A stretch of 64,000 nt of DNA, from contig CANMEQ010000003.1 in the NCBI GenBank assembly GCA_947497065.1, positions 363,479 through 427,478 of the forward strand, given 5' to 3'. The notes under the pieces were generated by a model, which saw only the letters and a program-made list of their open reading frames with translations, ran no database searches and was not told the DNA's origin. How positions within the stretch are numbered: the stretch's first letter is position 1; every line of letters starts with the position of its first letter. This document shows positions 57,591 to 64,000 of this stretch, piece after piece. Source of the DNA: an uncultured Paracoccaceae bacterium. Its GTDB lineage: Bacteria; Pseudomonadota; Alphaproteobacteria; Rhodobacterales; Rhodobacteraceae. The translations under genes were made by a program, and so were the position numbers.

Positions 57591-58304
57591 CTAGCGGTCA
57601 CGGCCCGGACGAGCGCCACGCGGTGTGGGGCCATCCTGAAGCTCTTGTTGACGACGGTCACGTGCAGCTGGATCGTGTTCCATGATCTCGCCTTTGAAGA
57701 TCCATGTTTTGATCCCGATGATACCGTAGGGTGTCATCGCTTCAACGTGGGCATAATCGATGTCAGCACGCAGTGTGTGCAAAGGCACGCGGCCTTCACG
57801 GTACCATTCGGTCCGCGCGATCTCGGCACCGCCAAGACGGCCTGCGAGGTTCACACGGATGCCCAAGGCACCCATACGCATTGCGTTTTGAACCGCACGC
57901 TTCATAGCGCGACGGAAAGACACACGACGTTCGAGCTGCTGAGCGATGGACTCACCAACCAATGCAGCGTCGAGCTCTGGCTTGCGGACTTCAACAATGT
58001 TGAGGTGCAATTCAGAGTCTGTCATCGCAGCAAGTTTCTGACGCAGAGTTTCGATGTCTGCACCTTTCTTACCGATGATGACACCAGGACGTGCAGTGTG
58101 AACTGTCACACGACATTTCTTGTGCGGACGCTCGATGATGACGCGGCTAACGCCGGCCTGCTTACACTCTTTCTTGATGAAGTCCTTGATCTTAAGGTCT
58201 TCGAGAAGGAGATCACCGTAGTCTTTGGTGTCGGCGTACCAACGGCTGTCCCAGGTGCGGTTGACCTGAAGACGCATGCCGATCGGGTTTACTTTATTAC
58301 CCAT
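57591..58304 (-). CDS. rpsC: 30S ribosomal protein S3
   Basis: The 237-residue S3 starts [20 protein letters not shown], has a KH domain ([20 protein letters not shown]) and the [20 protein letters not shown] stretch. Its ATG shares one base with the rplV stop. It forms part of the mRNA entry tunnel. Confidence 0.98.
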   Translation of the reverse strand: MGNKVNPIGMRLQVNRTWDSRWYADTKDYGDLLLEDLKIKDFIKKECKQAGVSRVIIERPHKKCRVTVHTARPGVIIGKKGADIETLRQKLAAMTDSELHLNIVEVRKPELDAALVGESIAQQLERRVSFRRAMKRAVQNAMRMGALGIRVNLAGRLGGAEIARTEWYREGRVPLHTLRADIDYAHVEAMTPYGIIGIKTWIFKGEIMEHDPAARDRRQQELQDGPTPRGARPGRDR

Positions 58305-58684
58305 TATGCTTGCTCCTCGACTTGGCGCACAGTGATTGTGATCTCAGCGAACGGCTTGATGATTTTGCCAAAACGGCCACGGGCACGAGGGCGACCGCGT
58401 TTCATCGTCAAGTTTTTACCAACATACGCCTCTGCAACGATCAGCTCGTCAACGTCGAGGTTGTGGTTGTTCTCTGCGTTAGCGATTGCAGATTGCAGAC
58501 ACTTTTTCACGTCCTGTGCGATACGCTTTTTGGAGAACGTCAGGTCTGTGAGAGCCTTGTCCACCTTTTTGCCGCGGATCATGCCAGCTACGAGGTTCAG
58601 TTTCTGCGGGGACGTTTTCAGCATGCGTGTTTTCGCACGTGCTTCATTGTCTGCCACGCGGCGGGGATTTTTATCCTTGCTCAT
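58304..58684 (-). CDS. rplV: 50S ribosomal protein L22
   Basis: The 126-residue L22 has [20 protein letters not shown] and [20 protein letters not shown], the loop that lines the exit tunnel. Overlaps rpsC by one base. Confidence 0.98.
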   Translation of the reverse strand: MSKDKNPRRVADNEARAKTRMLKTSPQKLNLVAGMIRGKKVDKALTDLTFSKKRIAQDVKKCLQSAIANAENNHNLDVDELIVAEAYVGKNLTMKRGRPRARGRFGKIIKPFAEITITVRQVEEQA

Positions 58685-58687
58685 GAC

Positions 58688-58966
58688 TTATTTCCGCTTC
58701 GCTTTTTTATCAGCCGCGTGACCGTAATAGGTGCGAGTTGGTGAATATTCACCAAACTTCTGACCGATCATGTCTTCGGTGATGGACACAGGGATGTGCT
58801 TCCGGCCGTTGTAGACACCGAATGTCAGACCAACGAACTGAGGCAGGATTGTAGAACGACGGGACCAGATTTTGATAACGTCATTGCGGCCGGATTCTTT
58901 AACCGCTGCGGCTTTCTTAAGCACGTAGCTGTCAACGAACGGACCTTTCCATACGGAACGAGCCAT
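58688..58966 (-). CDS. rpsS: 30S ribosomal protein S19
   Basis: The 92-residue S19 starts [20 protein letters not shown] and has [20 protein letters not shown]. Three bases separate it from both rplB and rplV. Confidence 0.98.
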   Translation of the reverse strand: MARSVWKGPFVDSYVLKKAAAVKESGRNDVIKIWSRRSTILPQFVGLTFGVYNGRKHIPVSITEDMIGQKFGEYSPTRTYYGHAADKKAKRK

Positions 58967-58969
58967 AGA

Positions 58970-59812
58970 TTAACGACCCTTCTTCTTGGCGTGCCGGGAC
59001 CGTACGATAAGACGGCTGGACGCTTTGTTCTTGTTGCGGGTTTTCGCACCTTTTGTGGGCTTACCCCAAGGTGTCACTGGGTGACGACCACCGGATGTAC
59101 GGCCTTCACCACCACCGTGAGGGTGGTCGATCGGGTTCATGACAACACCACGCACAGAGGGGCGGATGCCCTTGTGACGCATGCGGCCAGCTTTACCGTA
59201 GTTCTGGTTGGAGTTGTCAGGGTTGGACACGGCACCAACGGTTGCCATGCATTCCTGACGCACGAGGCGAAGTTCACCCGAGCTCAGACGGATCTGAGCG
59301 TAACCACCGTCACGACCTACGAACTGAGCGTAGGTACCAGCTGCACGGGCGATCTGGCCGCCTTTGCCTGGCTTCATTTCGATGTTGTGGATGATTGTAC
59401 CGATCGGCATACCAGAGAACGGCATTGCGTTGCCTGGTTTGATGTCAGCTTTGGCGGATGCGATGACTTTGTCACCAATTGCCAAACGCTGAGGAGCAAT
59501 GATGTAGGCTTGCTCACCATCGGTGTATTGAACGAGAGCGATGAACGCTGTCCGGTTCGGGTCATATTCAATACGAACAACTGTCGCTTCGACGTCCAGT
59601 TTGTTGCGTTTGAAATCTACGATGCGGTAGAGACGTTTTGCCCCACCACCACGACGACGTGATGTGATCCGTCCGGTGTTGTTCCGACCGCCCGATTTTG
59701 TAAGACCCTCTGTGAGAGACTTGACTGGACGACCTTTCCAAAGCTCCGAACGGTCGATCAGCACCAACCCACGTTGGCCAGGCGTCGTCGGCTTATACGA
59801 CTTAAGTGCCAT
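58970..59812 (-). CDS. rplB: 50S ribosomal protein L2
   Basis: The 280-residue L2 starts [20 protein letters not shown] and has [20 protein letters not shown], the loop at the peptidyl transferase centre. It is separated from rplW by 805 bases containing three terminators, so it begins a new transcript. Confidence 0.98.
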   Translation of the reverse strand: MALKSYKPTTPGQRGLVLIDRSELWKGRPVKSLTEGLTKSGGRNNTGRITSRRRGGGAKRLYRIVDFKRNKLDVEATVVRIEYDPNRTAFIALVQYTDGEQAYIIAPQRLAIGDKVIASAKADIKPGNAMPFSGMPIGTIIHNIEMKPGKGGQIARAAGTYAQFVGRDGGYAQIRLSSGELRLVRQECMATVGAVSNPDNSNQNYGKAGRMRHKGIRPSVRGVVMNPIDHPHGGGEGRTSGGRHPVTPWGKPTKGAKTRNKNKASSRLIVRSRHAKKKGR

Positions 59813-59917
59813 GTTAGCTTCTTCCGTTTGCTTGGCGGACCTCAGATGAGGCCCTGATGTTATAGGCCCCCGTAGGTGCCCGACTATTTTCGATGGATTT
59901 CATCCACCTGATCGTAG

Positions 59918-59934
59918 GGTGGGTGAAACCCACC
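59918..59934. repeat. REP-like palindrome upstream of rplB
   Basis: GGTGGGT and ACCCACC flank the loop GAA, preceded by GTA. Sequences of this GTAGGGTGGGTGAAACCCACC kind are common as dispersed intergenic palindromes in many bacteria. Only one copy was noticed in this window. Confidence 0.5.
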
Positions 59935-59949
59935 AAACGACAACAACAA

Positions 59950-59970
59950 AACCCCAGACGAATCTGGGGC
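59950..59970 (-). terminator. Terminator-like hairpin upstream of rplB
   Basis: CCCCAGA (59952-59958) and TCTGGGG (59963-59969) enclose a tetraloop that reads TTCG on the minus strand, followed there by TTTTGTTGTTG. It would stop any minus-strand transcript before rplB. Confidence 0.7.
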
Positions 59971-60487
59971 TTTGGTGATGGGGTCTGATAGGGGGAGATG
60001 AAGGTTGGGTCAAGGGGCGTTCCTGCAATCGCGCCACACAAGGCGATTGCAGGGATCGCCCCGCTTCGGTGCCGCCTCATTCGGCGACGCGCGCGCGTGG
60101 GAGACATTGCGCGGCGCCGGAGGCAGCCTGTCCTTTGGGACAGGTCGGAGGGCTTTGCGGTTCTGCTCGAGAGTTAACGCGCGTAAAAAGGGTGGAGATC
60201 GCAGAATCGTCCGCGATCAAGCTTAACGAGTAGCAGCCTTGGGGGGCAGGTCATGAGTTTTGAACGTCAAAATGTAGAATGTGAGTGTGGGTCCACAGGT
60301 AAGGGGCCAAGCAGTTCGTCAGCGAGCGCCCACCGTGCGGCGCAGCGCTTTGCGGAGCCCGGGTGCGACGCGATAGACCGGTTGTTTGATCGGTATGACG
60401 AAATGACGTCGAAACGCGCGCATCGGTCCAGGTGAGACTCACGGGGTGAGCCCATTCATGTAGGGCACGGCCGTAAAACCAAGACAG

Positions 60488-60520
60488 AAAAAGCCTCAGC
60501 TTCATTGCTGGGGCTTTTTT
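60488..60520 (+). terminator. Plus-strand terminator between rplB and rplW
   Basis: AAAAAGCCTCAGC pairs with GCTGGGGCTTTTT around a six-base loop, ending in six T on the plus strand. No certain plus-strand gene precedes it, which hints at a small plus-strand transcript between about 60200 and 60520. Confidence 0.7.
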
Positions 60521-60563
60521 GTGCGTTGGAGTGAAAGACGGGTCAGCCATCTTGCCCATAAAA

Positions 60564-60593
60564 AAAGGCCCCCGCATCGCTGCGAGGGCCTTT
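60564..60593 (-). terminator. Terminator after rplW
   Basis: AAAGGCCC...GCA and TGC...GGGCCTTT form a long stem around TCGC; on the minus strand it is followed by a run of seven or more T. It ends the rpsJ-rplC-rplD-rplW transcript. Confidence 0.85.
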
Positions 60594-60617
60594 CTGAATT
60601 CAAACGGTCCGGTGGTC

Positions 60618-60914
60618 TTACAGACCTGTGGATACGTCGATTGTGTTGCCTTCTTCCAGCGTCACATAGGCTTTTTTCACGTCTTTACGTGTGCCCATCT
60701 GACCGCGGAAGCGCTTCACTTTACCTTTAGTGATCGTTGTGTTCACAGCCTTAACCTTCACACCAAACAGCGCCTCAACAGCGTTTTTGATCTGTGGTTT
60801 GTTGCTGTCGATCGCAACTTCGAAAACCACGGCGTTGTTTTCAGACGCCAATGTTGCTTTCTCAGTGATGATCGGCTTGCGGATCACATCGTAGTGTTCT
60901 GCTTTAGCGTTCAT
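60618..60914 (-). CDS. rplW: 50S ribosomal protein L23
   Basis: The 98-residue L23 starts [20 protein letters not shown] and has [20 protein letters not shown]. It forms the docking site for signal recognition particle and trigger factor. Its ATG overlaps the rplD stop (ATGA). The last gene before the terminator. Confidence 0.98.
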   Translation of the reverse strand: MNAKAEHYDVIRKPIITEKATLASENNAVVFEVAIDSNKPQIKNAVEALFGVKVKAVNTTITKGKVKRFRGQMGTRKDVKKAYVTLEEGNTIDVSTGL

Positions 60915-61528
60915 GACAAACGAGCCTCCAGAGCTTCGACGCCTGCTTTCGTCAACACGAGTGTATCGGATTTCAGGATGTCGTAGACGTTCGCGCCGAT
61001 AGCCGGCAGAGCGTCGATGGATGTGATGTTGCGTGCTGCAACGGCGAAGTCTTCGTTCACAGTCGCATCGATGACCAAAGTACGGTTCCAACCCAATGCG
61101 TTGACCTGTTTGGCCAATGCGGAAGTTTTCGCGTCTTTCACGTCGATGTTGTCCACGATGACCAGCTCGCCTGCAGCTACTTTAGCGGACAGAGCGTGGC
61201 GAAGACCCAACTTGCGGAACTTCTTAGTCAGGGCGTGGCCGTGGCTGCGAGGTGTTGGACCTTTGTAGATACCACCACCGCGGAAGATTGGCGCAGAGCG
61301 AGCACCGTGACGTGCGCCGCCGGTCCCTTTCTGACGATAGATCTTCTTTGTGGAGTACTTAACTTCGGACCGTGTTTTCACCTTGTGTGTACCGGCTTGA
61401 GCGTTGTTACGCTGCCAACGGACCACACGGTGCAGAATGTCCACACGTGGCTCAAGACCAAAGATTTCGTCGTTCAGATCGACGGAACCCGCGGCTTTGC
61501 CATCAAGTTTGATTGCTTCAGCTTTCAT
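60911..61528 (-). CDS. rplD: 50S ribosomal protein L4
   Basis: The 205-residue L4 has [20 protein letters not shown] and [19 protein letters not shown], the loop reaching the exit tunnel. In some bacteria it represses its own operon. Its start overlaps the rplC end by 11 bases. Confidence 0.98.
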   Translation of the reverse strand: MKAEAIKLDGKAAGSVDLNDEIFGLEPRVDILHRVVRWQRNNAQAGTHKVKTRSEVKYSTKKIYRQKGTGGARHGARSAPIFRGGGIYKGPTPRSHGHALTKKFRKLGLRHALSAKVAAGELVIVDNIDVKDAKTSALAKQVNALGWNRTLVIDATVNEDFAVAARNITSIDALPAIGANVYDILKSDTLVLTKAGVEALEARLS

Positions 61529-62255
61529 CGGATGCTTCTCCTTCAGCTGGGGCTTCTGTAGCCGGAGCTTCTTTCACAGCGGAGGCCAATGCAGCGGGGA
61601 ATACAACCTGATCAGACAGTGGTTTTTTAACCGCGTCTTTGATTGTGACCCAACCACCTTTGGAACCAGGTACAGCACCTTTAACCATGATCAGGCCGCG
61701 GTCTGTGTCTGTCTTAACGACAACCAGGTTCTGCGTTGTGATCTTGGCAGCGCCCATGTGGCCAGCCATTTTCTTACCTTTGAAAACCTTACCAGGATCC
61801 TGACACTGACCTGTGGAACCGTGAGAACGGTGAGAGATGGACACACCGTGTGTCGCACGCAGACCGCCAAAGTTCCAACGCTTCATCGCACCAGCGAAAC
61901 CTTTACCGATGGACGTACCGGATACGTCAACGAATTGGCCTTCGAAGTAGTGAGACGCGATGATCTCTTCCCCGACTGGGATGAGGTTTTCTTCTGCAAC
62001 GCGGAATTCAGCAACTTTGCGCTTTGGTTCAACGTTCGCCTTGGCGAAGTGACCACGCATAGGAGCGGAAGTGCGTTTTGCTTTTGCTGTACCGGCACCG
62101 AGCTGAACAGCTGTGTAGCCGTCCTTTTCAGCAGTCCGTTGAGCAACAACCTGCAGTTTATCGAGTTGAAGAACGGTTACAGGAATCTGTTTGCCGTCTT
62201 CTTGGAAAAGGCGGGTCATGCCAACCTTTTTCGCAATTACACCAGAGCGCAACAT
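61518..62255 (-). CDS. rplC: 50S ribosomal protein L3
   Basis: The 245-residue L3 starts [20 protein letters not shown] and has [20 protein letters not shown]. The C-terminus has an acidic extension ([16 protein letters not shown]) beyond the E. coli length, common in alphaproteobacteria. Confidence 0.98.
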   Translation of the reverse strand: MLRSGVIAKKVGMTRLFQEDGKQIPVTVLQLDKLQVVAQRTAEKDGYTAVQLGAGTAKAKRTSAPMRGHFAKANVEPKRKVAEFRVAEENLIPVGEEIIASHYFEGQFVDVSGTSIGKGFAGAMKRWNFGGLRATHGVSISHRSHGSTGQCQDPGKVFKGKKMAGHMGAAKITTQNLVVVKTDTDRGLIMVKGAVPGSKGGWVTIKDAVKKPLSDQVVFPAALASAVKEAPATEAPAEGEASDES

Positions 62256-62267
62256 ATCATCCGCTCC

Positions 62268-62579
62268 TTATACTTTGATCTCGACGTCAACACCGGCAGC
62301 CAGGTCGAGCTTCATGAGCGCGTCCACTGTTTGTGGTGTTGGGTCGACGATATCCAGCAGACGCTTGTGCGTGCGGATTTCGAATTGATCGCGAGATTTC
62401 TTGTCGATGTGAGGTCCACGAAGAACTGTGAATTTCTCAATCTTGTTCGGAAGCGGGATAGGACCCCGGACCGACGCACCAGTACGTTTGGCTGTGTTTA
62501 CGATTTCCTGTGTGGACGCATCCAATACACGGTAATCGAAAGCCTTAAGACGGATGCGGATGTTTTGGCTAGCTGCCAT
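62268..62579 (-). CDS. rpsJ: 30S ribosomal protein S10
   Basis: The 103-residue S10 starts [20 protein letters not shown] and has [21 protein letters not shown] use the ATG at 62579 as in the family. It heads the S10 operon; its promoter should be in the 282-base gap shared with the divergent CBS-GGDEF gene. Also acts as NusE in transcription antitermination. Confidence 0.98.
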   Translation of the reverse strand: MAASQNIRIRLKAFDYRVLDASTQEIVNTAKRTGASVRGPIPLPNKIEKFTVLRGPHIDKKSRDQFEIRTHKRLLDIVDPTPQTVDALMKLDLAAGVDVEIKV

Positions 62580-62861
62580 GTTCATCACCCCTGAATTTAG
62601 GGCCTAGATCGGAGAGGAAGACCGGCGCTCATCGCAAGCCCTCATCGCGTCTTTATGTCCAACGGAAAAGGGCACGCCGCGGCGCACCCTGTTGGATAGC
62701 GCGCGTATAGGGGGAGTCGCGGCCTGTCGCAAGTCTTTTGATAGGTTTTTATGCGGTCTGCATATGTGGATGCCGATGGGCGAGTTTGGCACGGATTAAT
62801 ATCTTGTTCACCCCTACCCCATAGAAGATTTGCGGGGGTTCTTCGTGTGGGACCATGAGTG

Positions 62862-63752
62862 ATGAAGATCAAACAACTGAGGGCCGATCATCCGACGAGG
62901 TGCGTTCAAAGCATTCCGCCGGATGCAACAATAGCACAGACCGCGCAGAAGCTGCGCAGTTTGAAAATTGGGGCGCTTGTCGTCGTTGACTATAACGGGC
63001 GCCTTGCCGGGATCGTGTCGGAACGCGATCTTGTTTATTTGCTGGCGGATTTTGATCCGGCAGTATTGGGCAGACCAATATCAGACATCATGACCAGCAA
63101 GGTGATTACCTGCACCGGAGAGGATGATGTGGGCTTTGTGCTACGGTTGATGAATACCAACGGCATCCGTCATATTCCCATTCTGGAGCACGGGCATTTG
63201 GTGGATATGATCAGTATCCGCGAGCTGACGAAGGCCTATGAGATATTGCAGGCCGAGGCGAACCTTGACCCGCTGACCGAACTGTCGAACAGGCGACCGT
63301 TTCTGAAAACGATGGCGACGGAGTTTGAACGGGCCCGTAGGACGGGGCGACCACTGTCAGTCGCGATGATTGATTTAGACCATTTCAAACAGGTGAATGA
63401 CACCTATGGCCATGATGCGGGGGACCGTGTTTTGCGGGCCGTTTCTGATTTGTTGATATTGGAGTTCCGGTCGATTGACCTGATTGGGCGGCTTGGTGGG
63501 GAAGAATTTGCCGTGGTCTTCCCCGAAACAGATGTGGTTGGCGCGCAGATTGCCTGTGATCGTTTGAGGAGCGTGATTGAACGGACCTCAATCCCGATTG
63601 AGGACACCGATATTTTTGTAACCGCCAGCATCGGTATCGCAGAGGTAACGGAGCATACTCCCTGTGAGGCCGCTGTCCTGAAAGATGCGGATAAGGTGTT
63701 GTATGAGGCCAAGACCGCAGGCCGGAACTGCGTGCTGACCTATGCCGCTTAA
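62862..63752 (+). CDS. CBS-pair diguanylate cyclase
   Basis: The 296-residue protein has two CBS motifs (about 5-58, with LKIGALVVVDYNGRLAGIVS, and 70-125, with GIRHIPILEHGHLVDMIS) and a C-terminal GGDEF domain with the active-site GGEEF and an inhibitory I-site RSID five residues upstream. It should make c-di-GMP in a manner controlled by an adenine nucleotide or similar ligand bound by CBS. The ATG at 62862 is one codon after a possible GTG. It lies opposite in direction between tuf and rpsJ. Confidence 0.92.
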   Translation: MKIKQLRADHPTRCVQSIPPDATIAQTAQKLRSLKIGALVVVDYNGRLAGIVSERDLVYLLADFDPAVLGRPISDIMTSKVITCTGEDDVGFVLRLMNTNGIRHIPILEHGHLVDMISIRELTKAYEILQAEANLDPLTELSNRRPFLKTMATEFERARRTGRPLSVAMIDLDHFKQVNDTYGHDAGDRVLRAVSDLLILEFRSIDLIGRLGGEEFAVVFPETDVVGAQIACDRLRSVIERTSIPIEDTDIFVTASIGIAEVTEHTPCEAAVLKDADKVLYEAKTAGRNCVLTYAA

Positions 63753-63780
63753 GTGACGGCGGGTGTGTGACATTGAACAA

Positions 63781-63802
63781 GGCCCCTGCTGTTGCGGGGG
63801 CC
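63781..63802 (+). terminator. Terminator after the CBS-GGDEF gene
   Basis: GGCCCCTGC and GCGGGGGCC enclose TGTT and are followed by TCTTGTTTTG on the plus strand. Confidence 0.85.
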
Positions 63803-63826
63803 TCTTGTTTTGTGTTGGCAAAAGAA

Positions 63827-63852
63827 AAGCCCCTGCGGTGAGGCAGGGGCTT
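63827..63852 (-). terminator. Terminator after tuf
   Basis: AAGCCCCTGC and GCAGGGGCTT enclose a six-base loop; the minus strand continues TTCTTTTGCC. It separates tuf from rpsJ, which are cotranscribed in many bacteria. Confidence 0.85.
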
Positions 63853-63939
63853 CTTTGGTGATTAGCCTTAGGGTTCTCGGTGATTGCTACGCAGTCACCT
63901 GTTACCCGCGGGCGTTCGGGCCAGAGGCCCGAGCCACCC

Positions 63940-64000
63940 TTACGCGTGGATTTTGGAAACCACGCCGGCGCCGACTGTGCGGCCGCCTTCGCGGATCGCA
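63940..64000 (-). CDS. tuf: Elongation factor Tu, C-terminal end (cut by window end)
   Basis: The last 61 bases encode AIREGGRTVGAGVVSKIHA and a TAA stop, matching the C-terminus of EF-Tu (family pattern FAIREGGRTVGAGVV). Position upstream of the S10 operon agrees with the str-S10 arrangement. A short dyad (TCGGGCC/GGCCCGA, 63916-63932) lies eight bases after the stop. Confidence 0.95.
   Translation of the reverse strand, partial: AIREGGRTVGAGVVSKIHA

Larger units (their letters stand above)
59813..60617. other. 805-base gap between rplW and rplB
   Basis: It holds three terminator-like hairpins, a REP-like palindrome and no recognised gene. A plus-strand frame of 60 codons (60253-60435, starting MSFERQNVECECG) is followed by a plus-strand terminator at 60488-60520 and could be a small gene or RNA, but it has no known relatives and weak translation signals. 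Since transcription from rplW is terminated, a promoter for rplB-rplP must lie near 59820-59950. Confidence 0.55.

Noticed and set aside
57408..58721. 437-codon plus-strand frame
   Set aside because: Antisense to rplP, rpsC and rplV; an artefact of codon bias.
61404..62594. 396-codon plus-strand frame
   Set aside because: Antisense to rplD, rplC and rpsJ.

Overview
The window is a stretch of chromosome from an alphaproteobacterium of the Rhodobacteraceae (Roseobacter group). The indicators are a ccoNOQP-ccoGHIS block beside an FnrL-type regulator and hemN, an aapJQMP amino-acid transporter, a short-LID adenylate kinase, an ATP12-family chaperone and the gene order around rpmH-rnpA-yidD-ttcA-yidC. 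Genus assignment is not possible from the sequence alone. Apart from the Gabija genes and a few debris regions, most of the window is core genome.

Region 1 (1-11,100) is a microaerobic respiration block. The cbb3 oxidase structural genes (ccoNOQP) and its assembly genes (ccoGHIS, with ccoS only 46 codons long) run leftwards. They are followed upstream by fnrL and, divergently, hemN. Three near-perfect FNR boxes precede ccoN, ccoG and the fnrL/hemN divide. Region 2 (11,100-18,730) is the most accessory part: a haem-based NO sensor (H-NOX) with a hybrid histidine kinase, 0.8 kb of gene debris, then a two-gene Gabija anti-phage system (GajA OLD nuclease plus GajB UvrD-like helicase) that ends next to a tRNA-Arg gene. 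Region 3 (18,770-22,350) is a leftward operon of a TVP38/TMEM64 membrane protein, an atypical flavoprotein disulfide reductase and a sensor kinase.

Region 4 (22,550-31,200) holds rpmH-rnpA-yidD-ttcA, an EAL protein, yidC, a MOSC protein, engB, argB, an Fe-S protein and a SixA-like phosphatase. Region 5 (31,200-40,450) holds aapJQMP, in which the AapM permease carries an insert of about 350 residues, followed by rarA-crcB-rluC-atp12.

Region 6 (40,480-64,000) is the tuf-S10-spc-alpha ribosomal protein cluster on the minus strand, from tuf (cut by the window end) to rplQ. The order of ribosomal genes is the classical one, but the cluster is interrupted five times: by a CBS-GGDEF gene between tuf and rpsJ; by 0.8 kb of terminators and repeats between rplW and rplB; by an opposite-strand cassette (RTX-type protein, 2OG-Fe(II) oxygenase, lysozyme-like protein) between rplP and rpmC; by a small Cys/His-rich exported protein, an alpha/beta-hydrolase-like protein and ilvA between rpmD and rplO; and by a small glycine-zipper membrane protein between adk and rpsM. 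Strong terminators or attenuator hairpins sit at most of these breaks, so the cluster is probably transcribed as several units.

I did not find a wholly new multi-gene system. The best candidates for new biology are the AapM insert, the cassettes lodged in the ribosomal cluster, the apparently leaderless FnrL-driven hemN transcript, and the palindrome spanning the ccoG promoter and leader.
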